A DNA stretch of 64,000 nucleotides from Ahrensia kielensis DSM 5890 (GCF_000374465.1 NZ_KB894528.1:299127-363126), one strand, 5' to 3'; positions 44,975-55,214 are shown, counted from the stretch's first letter. Made by a program: numbers and translations. Notes: generated from the sequence alone by a model not told the origin.

Positions 44975-45688
44975 ATGTCTATCTGGGTTCGCATAACTGA
45001 TTTCGTGTCTGCTACGGCTATCCCTGCCTTTAGTGCAGTGATTGAAGCCGTTCGCACATTGTTTGAAGGCGATCCTGAGACGCGCCGCCGTGTTGCATTT
45101 TCGGTCGCCATGATTGCGCTTTCTGCCAAAATGGCAAAGGCCGACGGTGTGGTTATGCAATCCGAAGTCGATGCTTTCAAAGAAATATTTGATATACCCG
45201 AAGAGCATGCCGATCAGGTATCCATGCTTTACAATTTGGCGAAACAAGACGTGGCAGGCTTTGACTCCTATGCTGCGCAGCTTGCCAATTTATGCAGCTC
45301 ACAAGAAGGCGAGAACTGCCCAATCCTGCGCGATATCATCGACGGTTTGTTCCACATCGCTAAAGCCGATAATTTATTACACAGTAATGAATTGGCGTTT
45401 TTGCAAGAAGTCGCAGCGATATTTTCGATTTCAGATGCCGAGTTTGACCGCATTTTATCGCGGCATGTCGATAAGGGCGCAAGCGATCCTTATCGAATCT
45501 TGGGGTTGAAACCTGGCGTCGAATATAGCGATGCGCGCGCTGTCTATATGGACTTAGTGCGTGAACATCATCCGGATAATTTTCTTGCGCGCGGCCTGCC
45601 GATGGAATTCATGAAGATTTCTACAGACCGAATGGCTGCGATTAATGATGCTTGGCATTCGGTCGAAGCAGATTTGAAACGCCTATGA
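44975..45688 (+). CDS. DjlA-like co-chaperone (TerB plus J domain)
   Basis: A 237-residue protein with a TerB/DjlA-type helical domain (about 35-160, MIALSAKMAKADGVV and the paired GLFHIAKADNLL) and a C-terminal J domain (about 170-235) with the HPD triad in REHHPDN, which stimulates DnaK. Rhizobial homologues begin MSIW, hence ATG 44975. An in-frame ATG at 44942 adds 11 basic residues and has no ribosome binding site. Unlike E. coli DjlA there is no clear N-terminal membrane helix. The stop overlaps the amidase start (ATGATG). Confidence 0.88.
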   Translation: MSIWVRITDFVSATAIPAFSAVIEAVRTLFEGDPETRRRVAFSVAMIALSAKMAKADGVVMQSEVDAFKEIFDIPEEHADQVSMLYNLAKQDVAGFDSYAAQLANLCSSQEGENCPILRDIIDGLFHIAKADNLLHSNELAFLQEVAAIFSISDAEFDRILSRHVDKGASDPYRILGLKPGVEYSDARAVYMDLVREHHPDNFLARGLPMEFMKISTDRMAAINDAWHSVEADLKRL

Positions 45689-46443
45689 TGCCTGAAATAT
45701 TTAAAGCCGATTTTGAAACCGCTGAAATATGCCCATCGCCCAATTTTGGGCCGCGCAAAGATGATCGCGCAATCGATATGTTGCTACTGCACTATACGGG
45801 CATGGATAGCGGTGAGGGCGCACAAGAATGGCTTTGTAGCGAGGAAAGCCAAGTTTCTTCGCATTATATAGTCCATGAAGATGGGCGTGTTGTACAAATG
45901 GTGCGTGAGGCGGACCGTGCTTGGCATGCCGGCAATAGCTTTTGGAAAGGCGAAGAGGATACCAATTCGCGCTCGATTGGCATTGAGATCGTCAATGGTG
46001 GTCATCCTGCTGGTTTGCCAGATTACCCTAAAGAGCAAATGGCTAGCCTTGTTAAGCTTTGCCAATCGATTTTGTCACGCTACGCAATTCCTGCCGCGCA
46101 TGTGCTGGCTCATTCCGACGTGGCACCGATACGCAAATTAGACCCAGGTGAGAATTTTGACTGGAAACTACTTGCGCAAGCGGGTGTCGGCCACTGGACA
46201 GAGCCAACGGCCATTGCAGGTGGACGTTATTTTAGCGAAGGTGAAACGGGCCAGCCCATTGAAGCTTTGCAGGCCATGTTTAGGCTCTATGGTTACCGCA
46301 TAGATGTTGACGGTGTTTTCGATGCAAAAACCAAGGGCGTTGTCGAAGCGTTTCAACGCCATTTCCGTCCCAAACGTGTTGACGGTGTCGCTGACATGTC
46401 AACGATTGATACATTGCACCGCCTCTTGAGCGCGTTGCCGTAA
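45685..46443 (+). CDS. N-acetylmuramoyl-L-alanine amidase (AmiD-like)
   Basis: A zinc amidase that removes peptide from MurNAc. The 252-residue Amidase_2 domain has MLLLHYTGM (zinc His), SSHYIVHEDG, AWHAGNSFW, SIGIEIVNGG and HVLAHSDVAPIRKLDPG (second zinc His and catalytic residues). A C-terminal peptidoglycan-binding domain follows (ALQAMFRLYGYRIDVDGVFD). There is no signal peptide, so it is either cytosolic, recycling anhydro-muropeptides like AmpD, or exported differently. It overlaps the DjlA gene by 4 bp. Confidence 0.92.
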   Translation: MMPEIFKADFETAEICPSPNFGPRKDDRAIDMLLLHYTGMDSGEGAQEWLCSEESQVSSHYIVHEDGRVVQMVREADRAWHAGNSFWKGEEDTNSRSIGIEIVNGGHPAGLPDYPKEQMASLVKLCQSILSRYAIPAAHVLAHSDVAPIRKLDPGENFDWKLLAQAGVGHWTEPTAIAGGRYFSEGETGQPIEALQAMFRLYGYRIDVDGVFDAKTKGVVEAFQRHFRPKRVDGVADMSTIDTLHRLLSALP

Positions 46444-46589
46444 GTCGATATTTCTCATAAGTCTTTGAATTAAATAAAATTATCAATATCGGTTTGTTAC
46501 AAACTGATTCGTTATTTGAGTGGACGCTTCGCATTACCAAGCGTTACTCCGCCCGCTGATCGCACATTGCGTTAATCGAGGGTTTCAGT

Positions 46590-47090
46590 TTGAAAATTTA
46601 TAAGTTTGTTCTTTCACTATTCGTGGCAGTGACGTTGTCTGCTTGTGCAACCACACAAGACGCCAAAGTTTCAACAAAAGTGTCAAAAAAGACAGAAGTC
46701 AGCGCAAAGTTTTCCAGCAAGGGTAAGCCTTACCACGCGATTATCTCACGCCATGCCAAAGCCAACAATATTCCTGTCGGCCTTGCACATGCTGTGGTGT
46801 TTTCTGAAAGCAGCTATAAGCCAAGCGCACGCGGTGCAGCTGGCGAAATCGGCTTGATGCAATTACGTCTGCCAACAGCGCGTTTGGTTGGTTATCGTGG
46901 TTCTGCCAAAGGACTTTACGATCCTGAAACGAACATCAAATATGGCATGAAATATCTTGGCAAAGCGCGCCAACTGGCAAGCGGAAGCACATGCGGCACT
47001 ATTTTGCGCTACAATGCTGGCCACGGTGCCAAGCGTATGAATCCTATTTCGCAGAACTATTGTAATAAAGTACAGCGGCTTCTTCGCTAG
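46590..47090 (+). CDS. SLT-domain transglycosylase lipoprotein
   Basis: A 166-residue protein from TTG 46590, with GAGGG seven bases upstream. The lipoprotein signal ends LSACATT. A Lys/Ser/Thr-rich linker (residues 25-45) precedes the SLT domain with VVFSESSYKPSARG (catalytic Glu), EIGLMQLRLPTARLVGY, NIKYGMKYLGKA and ILRYNAGHGAKR. It is a lipid-anchored lytic transglycosylase. It is the second small SLT lipoprotein in the window (see 39852). Confidence 0.9.
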   Translation: MKIYKFVLSLFVAVTLSACATTQDAKVSTKVSKKTEVSAKFSSKGKPYHAIISRHAKANNIPVGLAHAVVFSESSYKPSARGAAGEIGLMQLRLPTARLVGYRGSAKGLYDPETNIKYGMKYLGKARQLASGSTCGTILRYNAGHGAKRMNPISQNYCNKVQRLLR

Positions 47091-47159
47091 GATTGCGCTG
47101 CATTTGCTAGACAAATTCTGAGCGTGTCCTATTTCATTGCTTAAATATGGAGTGATGAA

Positions 47160-47462
47160 ATGGGACTGCTAAGAACATTATTGGCAATATTGGGTGCTGG
47201 GTTTGCTGCGCTCATTGTCTGGGCGCTGTTTCAGGGCAATTTTTCACAGGCAGGCCGCTGGTTGTCCACAGACCCGTGGGGCATTGTAACGCTTGTTGAT
47301 CTTTATTTCGGCTTCCTGATGTTTGCCGTCATTATCGTTTTGGTTGAACGCAATCGCCAAGCTTTATTTTGGATTATACCGATTCCATTCTTGGGAAATG
47401 TGTGGGTTGTCATCTGGTTTGTCATGCGCTTGCCGCGTATTGCACGTGCTTTTCGTGGATAA
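47160..47462 (+). CDS. Small membrane protein, unknown function
   Basis: A 100-residue protein with three hydrophobic helices (LLRTLLAILGAGFAALIVWAL, YFGFLMFAVIIVLVE, FWIIPIPFLGNVWVVIWFV) and a basic tail RLPRIARAFRG. The site GGAGTGATGAA is directly upstream of the ATG. The pattern DLYFGF...VERN...PIPFLGN is reminiscent of DUF1475-type proteins, weakly. Function unknown. Confidence 0.8.
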   Translation: MGLLRTLLAILGAGFAALIVWALFQGNFSQAGRWLSTDPWGIVTLVDLYFGFLMFAVIIVLVERNRQALFWIIPIPFLGNVWVVIWFVMRLPRIARAFRG

Positions 47463-47497
47463 TTACATAGACTTAGTTCGCACCTGACTTGACGATG

Positions 47498-47513
47498 GCG
47501 GTCTGCAGACCGC
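47498..47513. promoter_or_regulatory. Perfect palindrome in the response-regulator promoter
   Basis: The 16-bp perfect dyad GCGGTCTGCAGACCGC lies between a -35-like TTGACG (47489-47494) and a -10-like CATAAG (47513-47518), 37 bp before the regulator start. The position in the promoter spacer fits an operator for repression or MerR-type activation. The regulator is unknown. Confidence 0.6.
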
Positions 47514-47549
47514 ATAAGAACCCCATTGTTCACAATTTAAGGTGTGCTT

Positions 47550-48236
47550 GTGCCAACAACCGTTCTCATTGCAGATGACCACCCTTTATTCCGCGACGCT
47601 ATTAAGTCGGCTATTTGCGATCATATCGGCGATGGAATTGAACCCAACCAGATGATCGAGGCGCATGATTTTTCAAGCGCCATGGCAGCTTTAAAAGAGC
47701 ATGATGAGGTCGATCTCTTGCTTCTAGACCTTAACATGCCCGGCACCTCGGGTCTTTCTGCGCTTGTATCTGTGCGCGCATCTTATCCATCCGTACCCGT
47801 TGTTATTGTTTCTGCGTCCGATGATCATCTCACGGTACACCGTGCCATTGAGCTTGGTGCCTCCGGTTTTATTTCTAAATCAGCATCAACGGACCAAATC
47901 AGAGAAGCTGTAAACAGCGTTCTGGCGGGTGACATTGCGCTGCCGCACGATTTGTCTCCGGCAGGCGATGAAGATGAAGAAATTGTCGATTTGATTGCAC
48001 GCATTAAAACACTCACTCCGCAGCAAGCGCGTGTGCTGGGTATGCTTGCCGAAGGGCTTTTGAACAAGCAGATTGCCTATGAGCTTGGTGTCTCTGAAGC
48101 GACGGTCAAAGCGCATGTGTCTGCTGTGCTACAAAAACTCGATGTTGATAGCCGCACGCAGGCCGTTATTCGCCTGTCAAAAATTGGCGCGGATATATTG
48201 CGAGACAGCAATAGCCAAAATGACAGCGCTTCTTAA
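47550..48236 (+). CDS. NarL/FixJ-type response regulator
   Basis: A 228-residue two-component regulator with a REC domain (residues 3-125, acidic pair ADDH, phosphorylation Asp60 in LLLLDLNMPG, Lys in ISKSAS) and a LuxR-type helix-turn-helix (about 155-215: LTPQQARVLGMLAEGLLNKQIAYELGVSEATVKAHV in pieces). The start is GTG 47550 with AAGG seven bases upstream. GTG 47544 is the alternative. It converges on the hybrid sensor kinase gene (5 bp between stops), which is its probable partner by position. Confidence 0.92.
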   Translation: MPTTVLIADDHPLFRDAIKSAICDHIGDGIEPNQMIEAHDFSSAMAALKEHDEVDLLLLDLNMPGTSGLSALVSVRASYPSVPVVIVSASDDHLTVHRAIELGASGFISKSASTDQIREAVNSVLAGDIALPHDLSPAGDEDEEIVDLIARIKTLTPQQARVLGMLAEGLLNKQIAYELGVSEATVKAHVSAVLQKLDVDSRTQAVIRLSKIGADILRDSNSQNDSAS

Positions 48237-48240
48237 GTAA

Positions 48241-51200
48241 CTATTCGGCTGCCTCATGTGGTTTTTCACGCGGGATTGAGTGGAGCAAAGCGCGCAAGGC
48301 AGCAGGTTTAAGTGGCTTGTTGAGGAGCGAGATGTTTTCATCCGCACAAAGCGCTTTTATCGTGTTTGAACGATCTGCCGTAATTAAAATCGCCATCAGA
48401 TCTGCACCAAATTTTTCACGCACTGTCGCAATTGCACTGATGCCGTCCTCATTGTCGAGGTGATAATCGGCAATAATGGCGTTCGGTGGGTGAGGTGCAT
48501 CGTCAAGCTTGCTGCTCAATTCAGCAATATTTGTTGCACAAATCGTGCTGGCGCCCCAACCATCAAGCAAGACTGACATGCCTTCAACGATGGACGGTTC
48601 ATTATCGATACAAGCAATGTTAAGCCCGCCCAGTAAATTGGCTTGCGTCGTCTGCTTGGGGCTCTTTTTCGTTTTGGGCAGAGAGGCTGCGCTGGCAGCA
48701 GTCAATGACACCATAAAGGCTGTGCCTGCGCCCGGCGCAGAGCGGATTTCCACTTCTGACCCGATGACACGGGATATTCTATCAACGATTGATAGGCCAA
48801 GCCCTAGTCCGCGAGCGATCAGCGCGCCTTCACTGAGCCTTTCAAATTCATTGAAAACGGAGTCCACTTTGTGTTCTGGAATGCCGATGCCCGTATCATA
48901 AACACATAGTTTTAAGGCGCTCCCATATCTGCGCACACCGACCAGCACTTTGCCCTTGCGGGTATATTTGAGCGCATTGGAAATTAAATTCTGGCCAACG
49001 CGCATGAGCAATGCGCGGTCGCTTTCAACAATTGTACTGGACGGAAGAACGATAAGTTCTAAGTTCTTTTCTTTGGCAAGCGGCAAGAAATCATTGCGCA
49101 GTTGATCAAGAAACGGGTTCATTTCAAACGCCGCGCGTGTTGCCTTCAATGCGCCCGCATCAAGCCGCGAAATGTCTAAAACCGCACCGATGATTGTTTC
49201 GACAGAGCTAAGGGCTGCATCAATTTTCAAGGCAATATCATGGTGCCTATGTTCAACATCAACCGTGCGCTCCACCAAGGACGCTGTATAAAGGCGCGCC
49301 GCATTGAGCGGCTGGCTAATGTCGTGACCCGCCGCTGCAAGGAAGCGTGTTTTGCCGATATTTGCCGTTTCAGCTTCTTGGCGTGCTTTTGCCAACGCTT
49401 CATTCACAGAGGTTAGTTCTGCGGTACGGGTTTGCACACGCTGCTCAAGGCTTTGCTTTGATCTCTCCAGCGCTTCATTGGCCTCAACCCGCCCTGTAAT
49501 GTCCGTATAGGTGACGACCAAACCGCCGTCAGGCATGGGGTTAGAGCGAAGTTCTAAAATGCGTCCACTTTTGGCAAGTGGGAGCAACCAGGCCGAACTT
49601 GCTTGACTAATATGGCTAACAAAATCATCGCGCAGATTGGTGCTTACTTCGCCGTGATCAAGAAGGGCTTCTGCAATGTCTTTGAGCGGCATGCCAAAAT
49701 GACCATATTTCGCGGGCAGATTGAGCAAATGCCTAAACTGGCGGTTCCAATTCTTGAGCTTGTAGTCCTTGTCAAAAACCGTGATGCCTTGGTCCATCTG
49801 ATCGAGCGCGATTTGCAATAGATCGCGGTTTTGCTGAAGCGCTTCGGATGCATCATCAAGAAGCCGGATTTTTTCATCGGGCGAAATGCCGTCTTTTTCT
49901 AAAAGTAGGCCCAGCACAAGACGCGCTGAAGACGAACCAACGGCACTTGCGAGTATTTGCTCAGCATAACGCACAAGATTAACATCGGTGATATTACTGC
50001 CGACCAGCTTTTTGTCTTCTTGGTCTTCGTAAGTAGCAAATGCTCTTTGCATACGTTCTATGCCGACATAGCGCGCAACGGTCTCTTTGACCTCATCAAC
50101 CGTTACCGTGGTTGTAAACCGCTTGAGTTCACTGCTGGCTTGCTGGCTGCGGGGGACAAATGTCGCTGCCTGCACGCGCTCAAGTGGCGTTGAAGCACGC
50201 GAGAGTGAGCCAATAATCACAAGCAAAATATTGATGCCAATGCTCCACAAAACGCCGTGGGTTAGCGGTTCAAGCTGCACACCAAATAAGGCTTGTGGTT
50301 GAAGGGCGGCTATGCCGAAAGGGCCGGACTGTATCCACGCAATTGTTGGCGAGGAGAGCGCTGGAATGAGCAGCGTATAGGACCAAACTATTGCACCGCC
50401 GAGCATGCCGAAAAAGGCACCGCGCGCATTGGCTTTTCGCCAATAAAGCCCGAAGAGCATAGAGGGAACAAACTGCGCCATGGCGGCAAATGAAAGAAGC
50501 CCAATCGCGGCCAGCGGTGCGCTTTGTGTCGTTTGCTGATAATAGGCAAAGGCTGCAAAGATAACGACAGCAATTGAAATGCGCCGCATATTCAAAATGA
50601 CATTCGACCAATTATTGCCCGATGTTTGTAAAACACCGCCAAAACGCCACAGCAATAAGGGGATAATGATGTTGTTCGAAATCATGATGGAAAGAGCGAC
50701 AGTTGCCACAATAACCATCGCTGTGGCTGCTGAAAGCCCACCAATAAAGGCAACCATTGCAAGCCAATCATGGCCTGCTTGTAGGGGCAGGGCTAACAAA
50801 TAAAGATCGGCGGGCGTGCCACCCTTAACATAAAGCATGCCAGCAATGGCCACCGGCATGACGAGCGCATTAATGGCGATCAGATAGATCGGGAAAATCC
50901 ACGCGGCGTGATTGAGTTCATCCTCTGACCTGTTCTCGACAACGATCACGTGAAACTGGCGCGGTAGCACGATGACAGCCGCAGCACTGAGTACTGTCAA
51001 CACGAGCCATGTGCTAAGCGAGCTGCCTTTGATGATTGCGCGCTGCGTTTCGGCGTTCGATTTGAAAGCCTCTAAAATGGCGGTTGAACCATCGAATAGA
51101 AAAAAGGTGATGGCCACTGCAACAAAAATAAAGGCGACGATTTTGATGATAGATTCGAGTGCGACGGCAAGCATCAGGCCGTCTTGGTGTTCGGTCGCAT

Positions 51201-51744
51201 CGGCGTGGCGGGTGCCGAATAGAATGGCAAATATAATCAATGTTATCGCGACGATGAACGCGACATCAAAGTTCAAAATAGTGCTGTCGGCTGAAACATT
51301 ATAATGCGTCACCATCAAGGTCACGGTGTCAGAAATGGCTTTGAGCTGGAGAGCGATATAGGGCACGGTGCCAATAATCGCGATAAGCACCGCGAGCGCA
51401 GCAACACGGGCATTTTTGCCATAGCGTGCAGCCAGAAAATCAGCAATTGACGTTATGCGTTCTGATTTACTGAGCCGAACAATGCGCTTTACCAGCGGCA
51501 ACCCGACGGTAAAGAGCAATATTGGCCCAACATAAATGCCAAAATATTCAAATCCGCGATCAGCAGCAACGCCGACGGAACCCAAAAACGTCCATGAAGT
51601 ACAATAAACGGCTAAGGAGAATGCATAGACAAATGGTCGTGGGCGCGACAAATGCGTCGATGTTTGCCGGTCACCATAGGCAGCAACGGCAAAAAGCATT
51701 GCCAAATAGATGAATGCCGCCAACGCGATAAGCCAGCCCTGCAT
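48241..51744 (-). CDS. Sodium/solute symporter-type hybrid sensor histidine kinase
   Basis: A 1167-residue protein. Residues 1-510 are an SSS (PutP-like) transporter domain with about 13 helices. Residues 640-755 are PAS-like (QIALDQMDQGITVFDKDYK), followed by a coiled coil, then a HisKA domain with phospho-His807 (LAAAGHDISQPLNAARL), the HATPase N box QNLISNALKYT, G1 DTGIGIP and G2 GLGLGLSIVD. Residues 1040-1160 are a receiver with Asp1093 (IIADYHL) and Lys in LNKPLKP. It resembles CbrA-type sensors, in which transport and sensing are linked. The ligand is unknown. The partner is probably the convergent NarL-type regulator. Confidence 0.93.
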   Translation of the reverse strand: MQGWLIALAAFIYLAMLFAVAAYGDRQTSTHLSRPRPFVYAFSLAVYCTSWTFLGSVGVAADRGFEYFGIYVGPILLFTVGLPLVKRIVRLSKSERITSIADFLAARYGKNARVAALAVLIAIIGTVPYIALQLKAISDTVTLMVTHYNVSADSTILNFDVAFIVAITLIIFAILFGTRHADATEHQDGLMLAVALESIIKIVAFIFVAVAITFFLFDGSTAILEAFKSNAETQRAIIKGSSLSTWLVLTVLSAAAVIVLPRQFHVIVVENRSEDELNHAAWIFPIYLIAINALVMPVAIAGMLYVKGGTPADLYLLALPLQAGHDWLAMVAFIGGLSAATAMVIVATVALSIMISNNIIIPLLLWRFGGVLQTSGNNWSNVILNMRRISIAVVIFAAFAYYQQTTQSAPLAAIGLLSFAAMAQFVPSMLFGLYWRKANARGAFFGMLGGAIVWSYTLLIPALSSPTIAWIQSGPFGIAALQPQALFGVQLEPLTHGVLWSIGINILLVIIGSLSRASTPLERVQAATFVPRSQQASSELKRFTTTVTVDEVKETVARYVGIERMQRAFATYEDQEDKKLVGSNITDVNLVRYAEQILASAVGSSSARLVLGLLLEKDGISPDEKIRLLDDASEALQQNRDLLQIALDQMDQGITVFDKDYKLKNWNRQFRHLLNLPAKYGHFGMPLKDIAEALLDHGEVSTNLRDDFVSHISQASSAWLLPLAKSGRILELRSNPMPDGGLVVTYTDITGRVEANEALERSKQSLEQRVQTRTAELTSVNEALAKARQEAETANIGKTRFLAAAGHDISQPLNAARLYTASLVERTVDVEHRHHDIALKIDAALSSVETIIGAVLDISRLDAGALKATRAAFEMNPFLDQLRNDFLPLAKEKNLELIVLPSSTIVESDRALLMRVGQNLISNALKYTRKGKVLVGVRRYGSALKLCVYDTGIGIPEHKVDSVFNEFERLSEGALIARGLGLGLSIVDRISRVIGSEVEIRSAPGAGTAFMVSLTAASAASLPKTKKSPKQTTQANLLGGLNIACIDNEPSIVEGMSVLLDGWGASTICATNIAELSSKLDDAPHPPNAIIADYHLDNEDGISAIATVREKFGADLMAILITADRSNTIKALCADENISLLNKPLKPAALRALLHSIPREKPHEAAE

Positions 51745-51936
51745 GTCGTTTCCCCGCCCGCCAATTTTACTACGGCGGGTAATATGAGCGAAATTATCGC
51801 AATATGAAAGCTTGCTGGCAGGTTGTCGTATGTGTTTATGAATTTGTTAAATATTTGCAACTCCAGAGCAGTTGCATTACGAGTGTTCTCAAAATGATAC
51901 AATTTTATTAAACGATTTAATCAAAAGGAATATACA

Positions 51937-52359
51937 ATGGGAATGATCGGTGAGTTCAAAGAGTTTATTGCCAAAGGCAATGTGATGGATTTGGCGGTAG
52001 GTGTTATTATCGGTGGTGCTTTCGGCACAATCGTTAAATCATTGACTGACGATGTTATTATGCCAGTCGTAAGTTCCATTTTTGGTGGCTTGAGCTTCAA
52101 CAACTATTTTGTGGGTCTTTCATCTGAAGTGACTGCAAACACGCTGGATGCCGCTAAAGAGCAGGGCGCGGTTTTGGCCTATGGTAGCTTCATCACAGCG
52201 ACAATTAACTTCCTTATCCTCGCTTTCATCATTTTCTTGATGGTTAAAGCCGTCAACAACATGATGCGCAAAGAAGAGCCAGCACCTGAAGTGCCAGCGG
52301 CACCACCTGCTGATGTTCAATTGCTTGAAGAAATTCGTGACCTTCTAAAGAAGAAGTAA
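51937..52359 (+). CDS. mscL: Large-conductance mechanosensitive channel
   Basis: An emergency valve opened by membrane tension during osmotic downshock. It is a 140-residue protein with the N-terminal amphipathic helix and TM1 [20 protein letters not shown] then [22 protein letters not shown]2 ([19 protein letters not shown]) and a charged cytoplasmic helix bundle ([12 protein letters not shown]). AAGGA stands before the ATG. A terminator follows, so it is a single-gene unit. Confidence 0.96.
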   Translation: MGMIGEFKEFIAKGNVMDLAVGVIIGGAFGTIVKSLTDDVIMPVVSSIFGGLSFNNYFVGLSSEVTANTLDAAKEQGAVLAYGSFITATINFLILAFIIFLMVKAVNNMMRKEEPAPEVPAAPPADVQLLEEIRDLLKKK

Positions 52360-52378
52360 TCACTTGAATCTTTAATCT

Positions 52379-52408
52379 AAAAATCCCGGCAATTTGTCGG
52401 GATTTTTT
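52379..52408 (+). terminator. Intrinsic terminator after mscL
   Basis: A 10-bp perfect stem AAAAATCCCG (52379-52388) with CGGGATTTTT (52398-52407) around GCAATTTGT, and a T run on the plus strand. Confidence 0.85.
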
Positions 52409-52534
52409 GTCTCTCGCCTCGTTTTCATAAGAATATTTGTCACAAAACTTCCGTGAAACTTGAAGCTGTTTACGATCTGTGAGTTGACGCGCTTCAATCT
52501 TGCCGCGAATCAGGCAAAGCGCTAACGAAAGTGC

Positions 52535-54793
52535 ATGTCAAAGAACACGCCACCACCATCTGATGAACCGGGCAAGGCAATTGAACCGGTAGATCTTAAA
52601 GCTGCGCTTGAAGAGCGCTATCTGGCCTATGCGCTATCGACGATCATGCACCGTGCTTTGCCCGATGCACGCGATGGCATGAAACCAGTGCACAGACGCA
52701 TCCTTTACGCGATGTATCAGCTCAAGCTGAACCCCGGAAGCGCTTACAAAAAATGTGCGAAAATCGTTGGTGACGTGATGGGTAACTTCCATCCGCACGG
52801 CGACCAAGCGATCTATGATGCGCTGGTGCGATTGGCGCAGGATTTCTCTGTTCGTTATCCACTGATCGACGGGCAGGGTAATTTCGGTAATATCGACGGC
52901 GATAATGCTGCGGCCTATCGTTATACAGAAGCGCGCATGACAGAGGTTGGCACACTTCTGCTTGAGGGCTTGAGCGAAGATGCTGTTGATTTTCGCGACA
53001 ACTACAATGAAGAAGATAAAGAGCCTGTTGTATTACCGGGCGCTTTTCCAAATCTCTTGGCCAATGGTTCCGCTGGTATTGCGGTTGGTATGGCAACGAA
53101 TATTCCGCCGCACAATGCTGCAGAACTTTGCGATGCTGCACTGCATCTCATCAAGTTCCCCAATGCTAGTATTGAAAAACTGGTTGAATATGTTGAAGGG
53201 CCGGACCTTCCAACGGGCGGAACGATTGTTGAGCCGCGTGCCAATATTCTTGAAGCCTATAAAACAGGGCGCGGCGGATTTAGAACGCGTGCGCGCTGGC
53301 ACAAAGAAGACACAGGCCGCGGCGGCTATGTGATTATCGTTACGGAAATTCCGTATCAGGTTCAAAAATCGCGGTTGATCGAAAAGATCGCCGAACTACT
53401 TATCGCTAAAAAGACACCGCTTTTGGAAGATATTCGCGATGAAAGTGCCGAAGATGTTCGCATCGTATTGGAGCCGAAGTCGCGGGCGGTTGATCCTGAG
53501 ATTCTTATGGAATCCTTGTTCAAGCTAACAGAGCTTGAAACACGCATTTCACTCAACATGAATGTGCTTTCCCAAGGCATTACGCCGAAGGTGATGAACC
53601 TTCGCGAAATGCTTCGCGAATGGTTGGAGCACCGACGCGATGTGCTTTTGCGCCGTTCACGCAACCGTTTGGGCATTATTGAGCGCCGCTTAGAAACATT
53701 GAGCGGATTTCTGATTGCCTATCTTAATATTGATGAAGTCATCCGTATTGTACGCTTTGAGGATCGCCCCAAAGCCGAATTGATAAGAACGTTTGAACTT
53801 ACCGAAGTTCAAGCGGACGCTATTCTTAACCTCCGTTTGCGCGCTTTGAATAAGCTCGAAGAAGTTGAGATCAAAAAAGAATTTGATGCTTTAACGGAAG
53901 AGAAAAACCAGATCGAAGCCTTGCTGGCATCTGAAGATAAGCAATGGGAAGTCATCGCTTTTGAAATCAAGGATGTAAAAAAGAAATTCGGCAAAGACAC
54001 TGAGATCGGCAAACGCCGCACAAACTTTGCTGAAGCAAAAGAAATCGATCTTGAAGCTGTTCAAGAAGCGATGATTGAAAAAGAACCGGTCACGATTGTC
54101 GTGTCTGAAAAAGGCTGGATGCGGGCCATGAAAGGCCATGTCGCTGATTTCTCCTCGTTCTCGTTCAAGGAAGGCGACAAGCTCAAAACGGCTTTCCACG
54201 CGCAGACCACCGATAAGATTATCGTCTTCACGACCGTTGGTAAGTTTTACACGATTGGTGCCGACCGATTGCCGGGCGGGCGTGGCCATGGCGAGCCAAT
54301 TCGTCTTGTCGTTGATATGGATAATGACAGCGATATTTTGACTGCTTTTGTTTACAAGGCTGGCCGAAAATTGTTCCTGTCTTCCAGTGTCGGTAACGGG
54401 TTTATCGTTGGTGAAAGCGATGTCATTGCCAATACGCGCAAGGGCAAGCAGGTCATGAACGTCAAATTGCCTGACGAAGCTTTGATCTGTCACCCAGTGC
54501 CAGAAGGCGCAGACTATGTGGCAAGCGTTGGTGAAAACCGTAAAATGTTGCTCTTCGCTTTGGATCAAGTGCCGGAAATGACACGCGGTAAAGGCGTGCG
54601 TCTTCAAAAGTTTAAGGATGGCGGCATTAAGGATGTCACGCTGTTCAAACTGGAAGAGGGCTTAACATGGTTCGATAGTTCTTCGCGCGCGCATAACCGC
54701 ACGAAAGAGGAGCTCGCCGAATATATGGGCGCACGTGCTGGAGCAGGGAGAATGGTGCCAAAAGGTTTTCCGCGATCGGGTAAATTCAGCTAA
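52535..54793 (+). CDS. parC: DNA topoisomerase IV subunit A
   Basis: The DNA-cleaving subunit that decatenates daughter chromosomes. It is 752 residues with [16 protein letters not shown], the winged-helix DNA-gate region with [17 protein letters not shown], the catalytic tyrosine in YRYTEARM (Tyr130), and a C-terminal beta-pinwheel of topo IV type. ParC rather than GyrA is favoured by length and by the absence of a GyrA box (QRRGGKG). The residue after HPHGD is Gln91, where E. coli ParC has the quinolone-contact Ser80. Confidence 0.95.
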   Translation: MSKNTPPPSDEPGKAIEPVDLKAALEERYLAYALSTIMHRALPDARDGMKPVHRRILYAMYQLKLNPGSAYKKCAKIVGDVMGNFHPHGDQAIYDALVRLAQDFSVRYPLIDGQGNFGNIDGDNAAAYRYTEARMTEVGTLLLEGLSEDAVDFRDNYNEEDKEPVVLPGAFPNLLANGSAGIAVGMATNIPPHNAAELCDAALHLIKFPNASIEKLVEYVEGPDLPTGGTIVEPRANILEAYKTGRGGFRTRARWHKEDTGRGGYVIIVTEIPYQVQKSRLIEKIAELLIAKKTPLLEDIRDESAEDVRIVLEPKSRAVDPEILMESLFKLTELETRISLNMNVLSQGITPKVMNLREMLREWLEHRRDVLLRRSRNRLGIIERRLETLSGFLIAYLNIDEVIRIVRFEDRPKAELIRTFELTEVQADAILNLRLRALNKLEEVEIKKEFDALTEEKNQIEALLASEDKQWEVIAFEIKDVKKKFGKDTEIGKRRTNFAEAKEIDLEAVQEAMIEKEPVTIVVSEKGWMRAMKGHVADFSSFSFKEGDKLKTAFHAQTTDKIIVFTTVGKFYTIGADRLPGGRGHGEPIRLVVDMDNDSDILTAFVYKAGRKLFLSSSVGNGFIVGESDVIANTRKGKQVMNVKLPDEALICHPVPEGADYVASVGENRKMLLFALDQVPEMTRGKGVRLQKFKDGGIKDVTLFKLEEGLTWFDSSSRAHNRTKEELAEYMGARAGAGRMVPKGFPRSGKFS

Positions 54794-54811
54794 GTAAAAG
54801 GCGAGGTAGTT

Positions 54812-55015
54812 ATGGTCAAAGAGTTTTATGCTGATGAACACAACTACCATTTGAGCTTGAACGAGATGCTACACATGCGTCTTGGTGCAAAATTCAAATG
54901 CCTTAAATGCGCCGCTGAATATGCGTTCGATATACCGGAGCTGATTGCCAAACATGGCGGCGAAACGCGCCTGAGATTTATTCAGCGCAATGCAAAGTGC
55001 CGTTATTGCGATTGA
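54812..55015 (+). CDS. Small zinc-ribbon-like protein, unknown function
   Basis: A 67-residue protein with two CxxC pairs, FKCLKCAAEY and AKCRYCD (the last at the extreme C-terminus), which would bind zinc. A middle helix DIPELIAKHGGETRLRF joins them. AAAGGCGAGG lies upstream of the ATG. The size and cysteine spacing suggest a real gene and a nucleic-acid or protein-binding ribbon. It lies 18 bp behind parC and may be cotranscribed. Family unknown to me. Confidence 0.8.
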   Translation: MVKEFYADEHNYHLSLNEMLHMRLGAKFKCLKCAAEYAFDIPELIAKHGGETRLRFIQRNAKCRYCD

Positions 55016-55214
55016 TCACCGCCGCCGCTTTAAAGGTGAATTTCTCTTAAGCGCCTAAACTCCATCAAATTGCTAGTAAAAGGCGCGTTTTAAGGTGCGC
55101 CAAATTAGCTTTTTGTTAACCAGATCAATTTGCCGATTGTTTATTCATTGTCCGTTAAGGTTACGAAAATTGCGCGCTGCGCAGAATAATATCTTTAATG
55201 TGAGTGGATTTGAT

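Noticed and set aside
46526-46550. A weak inverted repeat (ACGCTT/AAGCGT) upstream of the SLT lipoprotein considered as a terminator
   Set aside because: Only a 6-bp stem, and no T run follows.
53891-54607. A 238-residue frame antisense to parC
   Set aside because: It lies fully within a confidently identified gene and has no support of its own.
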